The notes under the pieces were generated by a model that was not told where the DNA came from, did no database searches, and was given only the letters and a program-made list of their open reading frames with translations. Position numbers and translations under genes: made by a program. Below, in pieces: positions 1 to 11,240 of a stretch of DNA of 64,000 bases; the stretch's first letter is position 1, and each line of letters opens with the position of its first letter. The stretch is from Pararge aegeria (Eukaryota; Arthropoda; Insecta; Lepidoptera; Nymphalidae): assembly GCF_905163445.1 (NCBI RefSeq), contig NC_053182.1:8184001-8248000 (forward strand), read 5' to 3'.

Positions 1-148
1 AGAAAACGAAAAACTATATTAGATTTTCAGAGTAGGTAGGTACTTAGATAATTTTTGAATAGGAAATCTACAAACAATATTACATGTATTTTAGGTATGG
101 ATAAAGCTAAGCTAGCCTTAAGTTAATAATGACACATAATTTCACTTA

Positions 149-420
149 ATTCAAATTCAAAATTCAAAATTCATTTATTTCAAGTAGGCCTAAAACGAAA
201 CGTCAAGTATGTCTGTTTGTAGTAACTCTACCACCGGTTCGGAAGGCAGTTTCTACCGAGAAGAAGCCGGCAATAAACTCAGCAGTTGCTCTTTTCCAAC
301 ATCTTTTTACAATTTAACAATCTTTGTTCTATCTTGTGTGAGATGAAAGCGGAGCGGCTTCTTTCCAGGCAACCTTTTCATTAAGAAATTCATTTATAGT
401 ATAGTAACCTCGATGTAACC
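149..420 (-). mobile_element. LINE 3' tail, (ATTCAAA)n type
   Basis: The copy opens with imperfect attcaaa repeats, then catttatttcaagtaggcc, aaacgtcaagtatgtctg and ctaccaccggttcggaaggc. The same order recurs at 52275-52580. Because the short tandem repeat marks the 3' end of such elements, the copy is on the - strand. It is a truncated non-LTR retrotransposon, probably CR1-like; the clade is inferred. Confidence 0.65.
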
Positions 421-1440
421 TCATAAGAAGCCACAGCATGCACTGGTTAGTATGTACGATAACTTAATTGAATACAAGAATTTGTATGAAATAATCAGTT
501 TCATTATATCATATTTTACCTAAGCTTACCTGCATTGTAGCTTGGATGCCAGCTCTAAATCTTTCTGTCCTTAGAGAATGGTAATCCCGTTCCCGAAACT
601 ATATTAAGCCACTTCTTACGTTATAAAAATCGATAAGTGGATGGCTAAAAAGTTTCTATATTCAACCATTTTGGCTGTAAATCGTCTGTCAATATACGAG
701 GAGAATCCCTTTTATAATTACAGATTGTATAAAATTTTGACCCTGTTGTCATCTGACCGTGTTAGTCTAAACTTTGTATCACAGTGAATATGAAAGGTGA
801 TTTATATAGTTGGGCGTAGACGTTTAAAAATACACGTAACCTAGACACCTCACCCCCTTGTCAATTTCCATAATGGAACGTGGTGGGCCCGCCGCTGACC
901 AGACACCATTATGCTGTACCTGAAAACCTTTAATATCCCTGACACAAAGGTTAAAGAGCCCCGAGGCATAAACGATCCGTGTATCCGATTGGAAAGTGAA
1001 TTAATGTTATGAACTATGCTTACCTCTAGTTCGACACAACCCATCATGAACACGTTGATCGATATCGAGTTTCGAATACTATGACAATTTTCAACACTTA
1101 TTTTCACTTCATTGAATAATTGAATTCAGCCATCTATCTATTTATACTTTACAATCAGGGCCCCTAGATAAGCCTTTATCGTAGGTTGTAGATGCATACT
1201 CCCAAAACAAATATAACTGTAGTCATCGCCAAATAACAGGCACTCTTTGAGATGACACTGCCTTGACAACGTGGCAGCTTTGCTAAAGAAATATCTAAAC
1301 AAATCAATTCATAGAAAAAATATAAACGTCAATATAAATATAAATTTTATAATTATTAATTCAGTTATCGTGATAGTAGGTACGTACATTCATATAAATC
1401 AAATGGCCACAATGAATGAGAAAAAACGATATCAGACAAG
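421..1440. other. AT-rich sequence, no gene recognised
   Basis: Only short open frames are present (for example 850-1107 on the - strand), without splice sites or family resemblance. I see no repeat here that recurs elsewhere in the window. Confidence 0.4.
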
Positions 1441-1444
1441 GATA

Positions 1445-1640
1445 CAATTTAGGTACACGTCTACCTGCAAAAGCACGGCAACATGGAATAGGAGAAGTTT
1501 ACCCCCGTTTATTATTACCCGTATATTATTTTTATGTTATTTCCACACGTTAGCCAATGCTGGGAGAGTTAATAAAACAGTAGGAGAAGATAAAATGTTT
1601 TTCTTTCCCCGGGGAGAAACGGCCGTAGCTACTTGTAGCG
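1445..1640 (+). mobile_element. Fragment of a repeat shared with 57741-57962 and 27340-27420
   Basis: It shares agcacggcaac, ggaataggagaagtttacccc, ttatttccacacg and gagagttaataaaacagtaggagaa with the element at 57741-57962. Part of it recurs inverted at 27340-27420. The open frame 1271-1651 that covers it is therefore not a host gene. It is likely a remnant of a non-autonomous DNA element. Confidence 0.5.
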
Positions 1641-1925
1641 ACCAAATATAAGTAAATTTAACTCAGAACTATAGGCGTTTGCGAGATGTATTGCCTCGTA
1701 CTAAACGTATTGATTTAACCAATGTGCTGGTTTCCTGTGTCCCTCCAAATAAATGTTTTCGCTGTGTATTGGTCAGGCCCGAATCGAATTAATCAAATCA
1801 TTATAGTTCAACGGTGTTGAAATCGAAAGACCGTTAATTCAAAACTCACCTTTTTGGCTTTTGTTCTCCATTGAAACGTCAAGCATAGTTTGCGATGTAT
1901 CTTATATTATATTGAGAGAAAATTA

Positions 1926-2075
1926 TAATAAATATACTACGACAGTACACACTTGGCTATCTAGCCCCAAAGTAAGGGTAGCTTTTGTTATGGGTACTAA
2001 GATATATTTATGTATATATCATAACAATATTGTTATGAATAATATACATAAATATACAGATAAACAGGAATTAGG
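1926..2075 (-). mobile_element. SINE family 1 fragment
   Basis: It has the tail half of the family seen complete at 6309-6554: tatactacgacagtacacac, ctagccccaaagtaag, gttatgggtactaagat and acataaatatacagataaac. The tRNA-like head is lost. Confidence 0.7.
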
Positions 2076-2224
2076 AATAAAACGACTTTCACATTTGGTT
2101 CTAAGAAGAACCTTTTTTATTTTTTGGTAAAGTGGTTAAAAAAAGTATGATGTCTGCGTAGTAAGCAAGCTCACAAATTAACTTTTTCAAAACATTGGAA
2201 ACAAAAAAAGTCTTAAAAACCTCA

Positions 2225-2395
2225 AGTTTATTTTTATTTCTTATCCCACTACAAGTTTCACTGCAATCTCAGCGTGTAAGTGTTGTTGCAGTATAATATG
2301 GGAGCAGGCTTTCAATTTAAGAAGTATGACAGTTATTTTAGTTATTTTAAGGGTTTTAAGCGACATCGTACCGGAATTCTAAATCGCTTTATAAG
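2225..2395 (-). mobile_element. SINE family 2 fragment
   Basis: Tail-side portion of the family complete at 9499-9827: ttatcccactacaagtt, ctgcaatctcag, agtatgacagttat and cgacatcgtaccggaa. The head is missing. Confidence 0.7.
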
Positions 2396-2691
2396 GTGTA
2401 ATAGAAAAGGTTGCAAATAGATTACGGGTTGTTCTTCTTTAAATCATAATAATCAAAGCTGTACGGTACCTAATAATCGATCGATTGATAACATTGACAG
2501 AAACTTCGTTTTTATCAGCGTGTCGGAAACTAATTTTTGGCCCTGATTTTAAACATTAAATAACTTCCTACTCGTAATAAGTATCGATTAAGAAAATATT
2601 ATAACAGGAAAGGTCGACGGGCGTTGCTGTTCGTAACGAAAGTGAAGGTTCCTCCCACTCCCTCCTGGCGGCTGGCGCGCCAGACTTAGCC

Positions 2692-3185
2692 GCAGACATC
2701 GGGGAAAGTTCGGGAGGGAATTCTTGCTCAATATCTACCTACATACGTTTACTTAAATAGATTACGCAGCGGTATGGAATGATCCGTATAATATTTCGAG
2801 TTTGTTACTTGATGCAATTGAATATATGCATTAGTAGGTTTATTGACATTAATAAAAGATCAATGTTTGGACTGTGAATAATATCATTGTAAAATAAAAA
2901 AATCTAATTGACAAATTCCGTAGACATCGGGGTAACTTTGAGAGGGAATTCTTGCTCAAAATCTATCTTCATACATTAATTTAAATAGATTAAGCAGCGA
3001 TATGGGATGCTCCGTATAATATTACCAGTGTCTTATTTCATGCAATTGAATATATTCGTAAGTAGGTCTATTGTCTCTAAATGTTGCTAACTTAGGATCA
3101 ATGCTGATGAAATCATTGTAAAAAGTCTAGTTTACAAATTCCGTAAACATTAAGGAAACTTTGGGAGGACATTATTCTTTGCAAC
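2692..3185. repeat. Diverged tandem repeat, about 225-bp unit, 2.2 copies
   Basis: Unit 1 begins at 2692 with agacatcgggg; unit 2 begins at 2922 with the same words; a partial third begins at 3144 (taaacattaagg). Shared words in order include gagggaattcttgctca, aaatagatta, gcagcg, tccgtataatatt, gcaattgaatata, atcattgtaaaa and acaaattcc. Spacing is about 230 and 222 bp. The copies have diverged through substitutions and small indels. Confidence 0.7.
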
Positions 3186-3504
3186 AATAATGTACGTAGA
3201 TACTTGTTCTTGTTCACCGATGTTATAGGCGGTTGATGAAATATTACTTAAATAATAATAATTAATAATATTTTTTTATTTCATATTTATTCTTTGAGCG
3301 TTTTAAACAAAGGCCACGGTGATTTCATATTGTATTAAGTGTGGCTGTAGTAACCGTAGTAGGTGTGACTGAGTGAATACAGTTTGCAGTGTATCCACTC
3401 TGCAAACTCGATGCAAACTTTACAGTTCGCCGAATTACAGTGTTAACTTACCCTAACTGGAACTGAAAAGGGGAAATTAGGGTTTTTTTCTGCCAGAACA
3501 AACC

Positions 3505-3612
3505 AGAGAAACTTAAGAAATTATAAATTCCCGAATTTTCTTCGAACGGGATCAAACTCAGGACCTCTCACTTATAACACCAAAGTGCTCATCATTGCGA
3601 CATGGGAGGTCA
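3505..3612 (-). mobile_element. Decayed tRNA-headed SINE remnant
   Basis: The segment attcccgaattttcttcgaac then gggatcaaactcaggacctc, ending gcgacatgggaggtc, resembles the head region of SINE family 2, with a B-box-like word on the - strand. It is strongly mutated. Confidence 0.4.
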
Positions 3613-6299
3613 AAATAATTCGTTTTATTAAACCTTAGGACAAAAGATAGGTGTTTTGTAATAAGGAAAGCTTATCTTGTATTTACCTTGTTTAGCATAA
3701 TTTTATCTCTTACTTTTTATTAATAAGCTGATTATACTATCTGACTATTCATAAACACATCGAGCTAAGAACAGGTTCTCAAGTTCGGTGTTAAACCATA
3801 AATTTACCGATATTCGAAACCTGTTTTTAGTTCGATGTCGGTTGATTAATACCGATCTTAAACGACTTATTGTCATGGCTATTGATGGAAATACTATAAT
3901 CGTATGTAGGTATATTAATATTCTGTCATAATAATAATATTTTACCGAAACTAAAAAAACACCTAAGTGAGCCTGGAATCCTCGAATAAATTAGTCCACA
4001 ATTAAAAAAATATACAATATAGAAAACATTTCGCTTTTACTAGGCGGTTAAAAGGTACGACCTTAATTTGTAAGCGAAATTCACGAGGCGATTACTTTAG
4101 TAAGAGAAAAACTTTAAATTCTAAAGTATCTTTAAGTGTATATTAATAATACTTATTTTTATAATTGAATTTCAAATGTTATTATTATTTACATTTACTT
4201 AATACTACAGTTGTGATGACGTGTGACGTATTAACAATAACAGGGATGTCTTATTGTTACAGTCGAAAAAAATAATGATAAAAGGAACCTAAAAGATTTC
4301 TGCACCTAAACTCTAACGTGAATACCGTAAAAATCTACCGTTAAAGAATAAAAAACAGACATCATACAAACTATTGAACTTTAAATTGAACTCTGGTGAC
4401 TAGACAAACAAACTGTACCTTCCTACACACCAATAAAAACAACTTTATTACTGCAACTTTTATTGCCTGGCCAATAAAATAAAACATATAAACACAAAAC
4501 AAATTTGAGTTAAAGCGAATGCAAGAGGAATGTTTGAAATTAATTTGTCAGTATAATAAATTTTACAGTCGATTTGAAAGTTCATCACATAAAAAAGAGA
4601 GAACAATGTTTTTAACCTGAAATTCGGGAAAATAACGATGGCAACATTGTTAACACATGTAACATTTTAAGCAAGTTACGCATGTATGAGTGGCCATAGA
4701 CTTGTGGCATAATTTAAGCTCCCTCCCTAACGAGCTAGCACTCAAGTGGAGCCTTTCCTCTCGTTTATTGCAGTACTCCTAGACTAGATATTGTTATATT
4801 GTGAGCAGAAACAATATGTTTCTGTCGCAGTGCGATTTTTGAAACATCATTGTAATACGTTTGTAGGCTTTTATTGGTACTTTGTATATTATTATTAATA
4901 TTGACAGATTTTTAATACGTTTTAGTAGATAAAAATCACGATCGCCTGATCGACAAAGAGTGATATTAACGATAAATAGACTTTTTTGTTTTTGTTAATT
5001 CAAATGTTTCTTTACACCGATTCGTTCAAAATGTTTTGTTGCTTGGATTAACAAAATTTATTATTCAATAATCTCGGAACTTCGGCCGTTTGACGTGGTT
5101 GCCGGTGCAATGTCTAAGGATTTATCTTTGCTTTAGGTAGATGGACAGAACGACACTTTGTACGACGTGTTCATTGCATGCCCTGCGAAGTATTGTTATT
5201 TTTCACTAACCATCGGGTGGTCCATCTATTATTACTTTTAAAAACACCTTCACCGATAAAACCACAAAACAAGGTTCCTTATTCAACCAAAATGGTTGAC
5301 ATTAAAACTAAACGCCTCATCTTGACTTCATTGATTATACTTACAATGGTGAGAACGTTTTATATTTTTAATGATTTCTGATTCTTAACTACTTTACGTA
5401 CCTATTTAAATTATTTGTATTAATTTCTTATTCATTGAAATGATTGATTAGTAATATATTAGTTAGAATATATTGATTTACTGTAGGCGAAACAATGATT
5501 AGTAATTTTTTGACAAGGATAATTTGAGCAACGAATAGTTTAGATTTAGACCAGGTAAATATTCCAAAGTAAACGTTATATAGTTGCAAATTGCCCTAAT
5601 CTTTTGTCGTTTTAACTAGTACGATAGCATTATGATTGCGTGCAGGTTGTTTTTCACAACAAAGCCACCATGAATGTTTCAGTGTCGATGACCTAACAAC
5701 AACTGAAGGCAGCATGAAATGTACCATAACATTTCTTTGAAAGTTTCATATCACTCGACTCCTATGTGCCATGAAAACTCATTTTAGTGAACGAAATGGT
5801 TTACTCCTTTATGTATGACGAATGGAAATTCTGATTTTCGGGGAAATATGCACTCGTAGCAAACGTCTTGGTTTTTATTTCTCCCATCTGCTTATACACG
5901 TATTCCATTCAATATAATATAAACTGATCTATTAAGTTCATGGCACTTACTAGAACTTATACTTACAGAAATAGGTGACCAATTATAATTAGACGGTGTT
6001 CATCTCCTCAATTAACAGACTTTTTTGTAACAGTCATAAAATAGTTCTTTAGACTGTTTATGGCAATAAAATCCACTTATCTAAATGGCTGTACCTTAAA
6101 CCTTATCCCAAAAACATATTTTAGTGTAGACGTATCCTCAGGTAAAATCCGAGCAGTCACTTGTTAATTGTAGCTAGTCCAAGTAGATTAAGGGTACACC
6201 CTGATAGCTTAGTATGGAAGTGACATCACAATCAACGACACTGAATAAATGAAGAAAATATCAAGACGAATATCCATATAAGATTGGTGTTTTATTTTG
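3613..6299. other. AT-rich sequence with no confident gene
   Basis: No repeat shared within the window and no convincing exon was seen, apart from the weak candidate first exon at 5292-5348. Confidence 0.4.
5292..5348 (+). CDS. Candidate first coding exon with signal-peptide-like start
   Basis: An ATG in good context (accaaaATGG) opens MVDIKTKRLILTSLIILTM and is followed directly by a consensus-like donor, gtgaga, at 5349. The sequence has a basic N-region and a hydrophobic core, as in a secretory signal peptide or membrane anchor. The frame also runs upstream from 5178. I found no downstream exon that continues it, and it ends in phase 0, so it cannot join directly to exon A. It could equally be chance. 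Confidence 0.2.
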
Positions 6300-6563
6300 A
6301 TTAATTTAGCCAAAATATCACACATCGCCATCTACCCCCAAAGTAAGCGTAGCTTGTGTTATGGGTACTAAGATGCCTGATGAATATTTTTATGAATTAT
6401 ATACATATAAATACTTAGAATAATACATATTAACACCCAGACACTGAAAAACATTCATGCTCATCACACAAACATTTTCCAGTAGTGGGAATCGAACCCA
6501 CGGCCTTGGACTCAGAAAGCAGGGTCGCTGCAAACTGCGCCAATCGGCCGTCCAATTAATTTA
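6300..6563 (-). mobile_element. Full SINE family 1 copy with 9-bp target duplication
   Basis: The element (6309-6554) is flanked by attaattta at 6300-6308 and 6555-6563. On the - strand it opens with a tRNA-like head: an A-box-like word near ttggcgcag, then gctttctgagtccaaggccg and a B box in gggttcgattcccac. The body runs to the tail near cacacatcgccatc. It is non-coding and moved by LINE machinery. It resembles the butterfly SINEs called Metulj; that name is from memory. Confidence 0.8.
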
Positions 6564-8503
6564 CTGTGAGATGGTTATAACAAAAAAATTACCAGGCTAA
6601 GTTTGTTGTGTGCCTGTGATAGGCATTTCATGTAGAATAAAGAATTTTTGACATTGAATTTAAATTTGATTTAGGATCTAAAATTTTAGTATGCGACGAG
6701 ACAATAGACGTCTTACATTAACATATATAATTAATATCTCAGCAGATTCTAAAGTTATTATGCGTAAAAATTATTATACGTTACCTTCACACTTCGATTT
6801 CTGTACAACATAACATATCGAATAAATATTATTTCTATTTATTTAAATTTCCCTTCTAGAACTTTTTAGTGTTCAAATATAAATCGGTTAGACTTAGTGT
6901 TAATAATATTTTACTGTTTTATATTATACCAAAAATAGCGTGCAAATACAGATACCTACCAGCTCAGCTAATTCTTAAAAATGTGAGCTAACTAAATAAG
7001 CAGTTACGAATTACAGTCACGTAAACAATGTTAATTGCTGAAGTTCTTTTGAAGACGACTTTAGTTTAGCAAACGTTTAAGCGAATGTCGTGAGCGAAAT
7101 TACTAAAAACCCACTGAAAATAGCGTATGACAACCATGCGAAAAAGTGGTTTAAAGGTCGTAACGTGTTTCCATTATGCCTGCGGCCGGGTTTAATCGGC
7201 TGCGAGTAATTTAAATGTAATAAACGATGTTAAAATGCGAAACGAAATCCGTTTCTTATGACATTTGTTTTATAATAGAGAACATAATATCATTATTATT
7301 AATTGCGTTGTTTGAAATCGATTTATCGTATTAGTTAAAACTTATTTTACATTATCGTTAGAGTTTTCGATAAATGGAATTATTATCGACATTGAAACAT
7401 TGTAGTTTGTTAAATAGAACAAATATATAAAATATATACAAATATAAATAAATATTTTAAAATATCAATAGTTATTAATAAAGTATAAAAATGGGATCTA
7501 AATAACCACAACGTAATGGTCTTGGCGCACCTTAATGACAAACTCGATTCAAATCAAAGAATCGAAATATAAACTTTATGTCATATGCATCGTATACCTA
7601 CCTATAACTGTAAATATTGCATTAGGCACATAATATGGCATAACATAAGAATCAGTGTTGTTCATACACTGTCCGAATACTATAATTTTTTTTTTTAATT
7701 TCGGTAGGTTAATCGCATGTACCATGATTAAACGTCATATAAAATTAGCATTTACTACAAAACAGCTCCGTCAAGCCCGTCAAAAAGCGTTATACAAGGT
7801 CGTCACTTGTTTCCATTAGCACCGGCCGTCAAGCGAATGCGATTAATTTAATTCATTCATTCCAGACAGGAACCGCTCTCGGTACATGCAGCGCCACTCT
7901 CAGCTCATGACGTCACCTCGCTCTTAGCGTAATGGTTACACCACTTTTAGTATTTCGTACATAAAATACCTTCGGTCTCCTTCAACTTGTCAATTTGAGC
8001 TAAAATTGCTCCCGCTTGCGATATTTTTGAAGCAGTTTGTCTTTGAAGTAGATCGTTATAGTATACGTAAAATTAAGATTTAAAAAATTTAAGCAACTTC
8101 TTTTACTAAGTTCTATTTATTTTAAAACGTTTGCACGCGACTTTTCTACTCATTTCTCTTAATTTGAAACTTTTAGAAATACATGTCATTGTGGAACTGG
8201 CCGGATGCTGGCTAGGTACCTACACTTAGATATCCCGCCGGTTCGATTTTGGTTCACTTTCCGTCAGTGCCTAATTTTTTACATGGAACTATGTATTTTC
8301 TTTAACTTAGCCAATTGCGCTCAAATGTGACAGTAAACATAAAAGTTGCAATGTTTGTTTACAATCCACTTTACAATGTTGAATAACTATTTTTCCTTTT
8401 CAACATATTGATAAGGTTTTATGGGGTAAGCATTGAATTAAGTTTTCAACTTTTTACCTAATTAAAATTATCTTACTCAAACTAAAATCTATATTGCTTA
8501 TAG
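6564..8503. other. AT-rich sequence, nothing recognised
   Basis: No coding exon, shared repeat or strong hairpin was found. A somewhat GC-richer stretch lies at 7860-7925. Confidence 0.35.
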
Positions 8504-8815
8504 TGGCCATGCCGGGGCGTGCACTTCATACATGCACATAAGCACTGCATACCCAAGTTATCTTATATAACTCGTATTGGAGGGGAATTTTTCAATTGTA
8601 TGCCATGTACCTGCTTTATGCATATCCTGGTAACAAACCTTCTTAATGCCAATTCCTCATAATGGTTGCCTGGAAGAAATCACTATAAGTGATAAGGCCT
8701 TTGTTAAACAAATTTAATTGTACCTTTTTCGTTTTTGTCTCTTTTTTTTTTCTTGTGTGCAATAAAGTATTTTTGATTGATTGATTGAAACCTTGTGCAC
8801 GCCACTGTGGCCATG
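8504..8815. mobile_element. hAT-type MITE, 8-bp target duplication, with a nested LINE tail
   Basis: A perfect 8-bp duplication tggccatg (8504-8511 and 8808-8815) flanks an element that ends in gtgcacgccactg and begins with a mutated inverse of it (ccggggcgtgcac). An 8-bp duplication and CAGTGG-type ends are typical of hAT transposons. It has no transposase. A second copy is at 37456-37599. A LINE tail is inserted inside this one (8642-8787). Confidence 0.75.
8642..8787 (+). mobile_element. LINE 3' tail nested in the hAT MITE
   Basis: The insert contains ttgcctggaagaaatcactat, aagtgataaggcc and tgtgtgcaataaagtattttt, and ends in gattgattgattga. It is flanked by a 7-bp duplication aaacctt (8635-8641 and 8788-8794). 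Related tails occur at 45843-45975, 47618-47740 and 53211-53395. They look like 3' ends of a CR1-like LINE. Confidence 0.65.
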
Positions 8816-9384
8816 TATATATAATCATCTTAATAATAATATTCATAGTATTGATTCAATTTCTCCCGTTTAGTTTAATTAAAACTAATTGCAAGGGCTC
8901 TACGTTTAGATACCTACGAATCTTGAGTCTTAGTGACGAGGGGGGGAGGATTGGCGTTCGCGACGTCTTCCCCCATCCGATCCCCACGCAGATAATTAAC
9001 AGCAGATATAACCCCATATTAGGGGTGCGATCAAATTTTGTACAACGCTTTTTAAAGAGAAGCGAGTGCCACTGGAGTACGCAGGACCGCTACTTAGGGC
9101 GGCGGGTCTCGTAGATAAGCTGCTATGATTGTATTGTATTGATTTGTGACATCTCACTAACATCCCTAAATATAAATTATTTGACTATAACGGTACTACT
9201 CATAATAATCCATTTGAGTTAGTCTGTCAGTTTTTATTTCATTATTAAATAATATTATAAAAGCTACTGTACTAGTAAAAAATACAAAGGTTCTTAGGTA
9301 GGTACTACTAATTAAATTAAATTTAAAGCAAAAGTTTACTCTTTTGTGTCCACGCTTTTCTTTATAGGCACTTTCGAATTCATG
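8816..9384. other. No gene or repeat recognised
   Basis: The stretch holds a moderately GC-rich patch (8935-9115), open as 8785-9114 on the + strand, which starts inside the MITE and has no family resemblance. Confidence 0.35.
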
Positions 9385-9945
9385 AAATTAGTAGGATTAT
9401 AAACGCAATCATTATCCACCCTTTACTGGCCAACTACAGAACAAGCATCTCGTCTCAGTGATGAAGAGGTTATTAGACCGTAGTCTGCCACGCTGGCTTA
9501 TTTATTTATTTATCCCACTACAAGTTAGCCCTTGACTGCAATCTCACTTGGTGGTAAGTAATGTTGCAGTCTAAGATGGCAGCGGGCTGTCCTATTAGGG
9601 AGTATGACAGTTATATTAAACCCACACCCCTAATCGATATCTACGCGACATGGCACCGGAACGCTTAATCGCTTAGCGGAACGACTTTGTCGGTAGGGTG
9701 GTAACTAGCCACGGCCGAAGCCTCCTACCAGACCAGACCAGTGAAAATTCCCAAATTGCCCCTGCCGGGAATCGAACCCATAACCTCTAACTTAAAATCA
9801 TTGCGCTCACCGCTGCGCCAGGGATGTCCTCAAATTAGTAACAACGGTTTCGTAGACATCACACGCCTTTGAGAACATTATAGAGAGCGGGCATTAAGGT
9901 TTCCTCACGACGTTTACCTTTACCATTAAAGCGTGTGGAATGATA
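9385..9945 (-). mobile_element. SINE family 3 copy split by a younger SINE
   Basis: The left part (9385-9498) has actggccaactacagaacaag and gtagtctgccacgctggc. The right part (9828-9945) has cacacgcctttgagaacatt and tttcctcacgacgtttacc. Together they form one family 3 element (tail left, - strand) interrupted by the family 2 copy at 9499-9827, so family 2 moved later here. Confidence 0.65.
9499..9827 (-). mobile_element. Near-full SINE family 2 copy
   Basis: From the left it shows a ttatttatttattta tail, tcccactacaagttagcc, gttgcagtctaagatggc, ctacgcgacatggcaccgg and gtcggtagggtggtaacta. It ends in a tRNA-like head read on the - strand as tggcgcagcggtgagcgca then gggttcgattcccggc (A and B boxes of a Pol III promoter). 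It is the reference copy for this family in the window. Confidence 0.78.
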
Positions 9946-9956
9946 TTGCTTAAATT

Positions 9957-10133
9957 AAAATATAAATAACCACAAAGCACTCATTGGCATCTAGCCTAAA
10001 AGTAAGCGTATCTTGTGTTATGGTACTAAAATAACTGATATATATTTTTATGAAAAAACCCGCATAAATAACTTTCATATGCAGATAAACGCCCAGAGAC
10101 CATTCATGTTCATTATACAAATTTTTTTCCAAA
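9957..10133 (-). mobile_element. SINE family 1 fragment, head lost
   Basis: It carries tggcatctagcctaaaagt, agcgtatcttgtgttatgg and agataaacgcccagag, a decayed copy of the 6309-6554 element. Confidence 0.65.
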
Positions 10134-10136
10134 GTG

Positions 10137-10260
10137 AACGAAGTGGTGATAGCCTGGTGGCTAGGGCTTTTGCTTTCCTTTCGTGGAGAACGAGTTCGGT
10201 CCCCGGCACGCACAACTGACGCGTGGACCCTTCCAAAATGATATATCTTAATGACATAAT
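10137..10260 (+). mobile_element. tRNA-headed SINE fragment, different family
   Basis: It reads agtggtgatagcctggtgg (A-box-like), then gagttcggtccccggcacgc (B-box-like) and cacgcacaactgacgcg. The layout matches a SINE head on the + strand. It is not a functional tRNA: the acceptor stem does not close. Confidence 0.5.
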
Positions 10261-10569
10261 CCCCGATAACCATCCAGCCCATGCCGGCCCATCGAGCGCT
10301 TATCCTAATTTATGAGCTTTAACACTTTCGGTCAATATCACTAAAGACTTCAATGGTGCACGGCCAATGCGCCCCATTCAGCGTGGGAGTCAACGTAGAC
10401 GAGTACACACTACGCCAGAAGAATAAATCACGATACTAATGCCACAGCATCCGGCAAGTCTCCGCGTATTGTCGAGAAGCGTTCTACGTTTGCCTAATGT
10501 TTGTTACCCCTCGACTAGTGAAGCGACAACGCTACCCAGCTCATCCAACAAGTCGAAACTTCTAATTCA

Positions 10570-10642
10570 GCAAAATCGCTCAAAAATAAGCAACGATATA
10601 TAAGTTACATCTATATCGCTGCTTATTTTTCAACGATTTTGC
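10570..10642. repeat. Hairpin with 31-bp arms
   Basis: Arms 10570-10600 and 10612-10642 pair at 28 of 31 positions around an 11-nt loop. The core words are gcaaaatcg, aaaaataagca and cgatata. Length and near-perfect pairing are compatible with a small MITE end-to-end palindrome or a precursor-miRNA-like hairpin. Confidence 0.6.
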
Positions 10643-10783
10643 GCTCACAATAACACGCTCACAATAACTATTGCACCAGACTAACGACGCATACTGGCAT
10701 ATGTACAATGTATACGCATATCGATACATAAATACATTGTATGCAAGACTGTACTTGACTTCTTGGATAAAATCTTTCACGTC

Positions 10784-10804
10784 ACCAACGGGTTACCCGT
10801 TGGT
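10784..10804. repeat. Perfect 9-bp hairpin
   Basis: accaacggg and cccgttggt flank a 3-nt loop. It lies 140 bp from the larger hairpin; a further pair, acaatgtat and atacattgt, lies between them at about 10705-10741. Confidence 0.6.
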
Positions 10805-10934
10805 CACAGATCACAATGTAATTGTGAATTTCAGAAATTTGAAATTGTTATTCCATTCTTTTAAGTTTTTAATTCATTTGAAGTCCATAAGATTGCCTCT
10901 ATTTTTTTTTCTTTCAAATTACTGAACTCTATTA

Positions 10935-11240
10935 TTAACGGGACACTGGAACACTGGACTGGCTGTCCCTTTACAAATGACAGCTTAAGTTGTGTGAACA
11001 TTGCAACAATGCTGCTTGGAGGCAGACATAAGCATGGCGGCCGCGGCAGTACTTCCCCGGATGAAATCTGTCACAAAAACTGTACTTCTTATCCATCTTC
11101 TTCTGTTTCTGGGTCTGTCTTCGTACTTGGTTAGCCGGAACCGTCCGTTGTGCATGTGGCCACTTGATGCGGCTCCCCGATGGATCACTCCCGCCAGCCA
11201 AGCTCATTCCAGAAGCTTAGTAGGCCGCCCGGATCGCCGA
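10935..11240. mobile_element. Probable decayed LINE 3' region
   Basis: The word string attgcaacaatgctgcttgg, then gcagacataagcatggcgg, recurs in degraded form at 56210-56245. It is moderately GC-rich and open in several frames at once, which is typical of decayed elements rather than a gene. Confidence 0.35.

Noticed and set aside
1271..1651. 126-residue open frame
   Set aside because: Covered largely by a repeat found again at 27340 and 57741; low-complexity N-terminal part and no splice context.
9700..9830. tRNA-like A and B boxes here and in other SINE heads
   Set aside because: They sit in repeated elements with SINE bodies and the acceptor stems do not close, so they are not tRNA genes.
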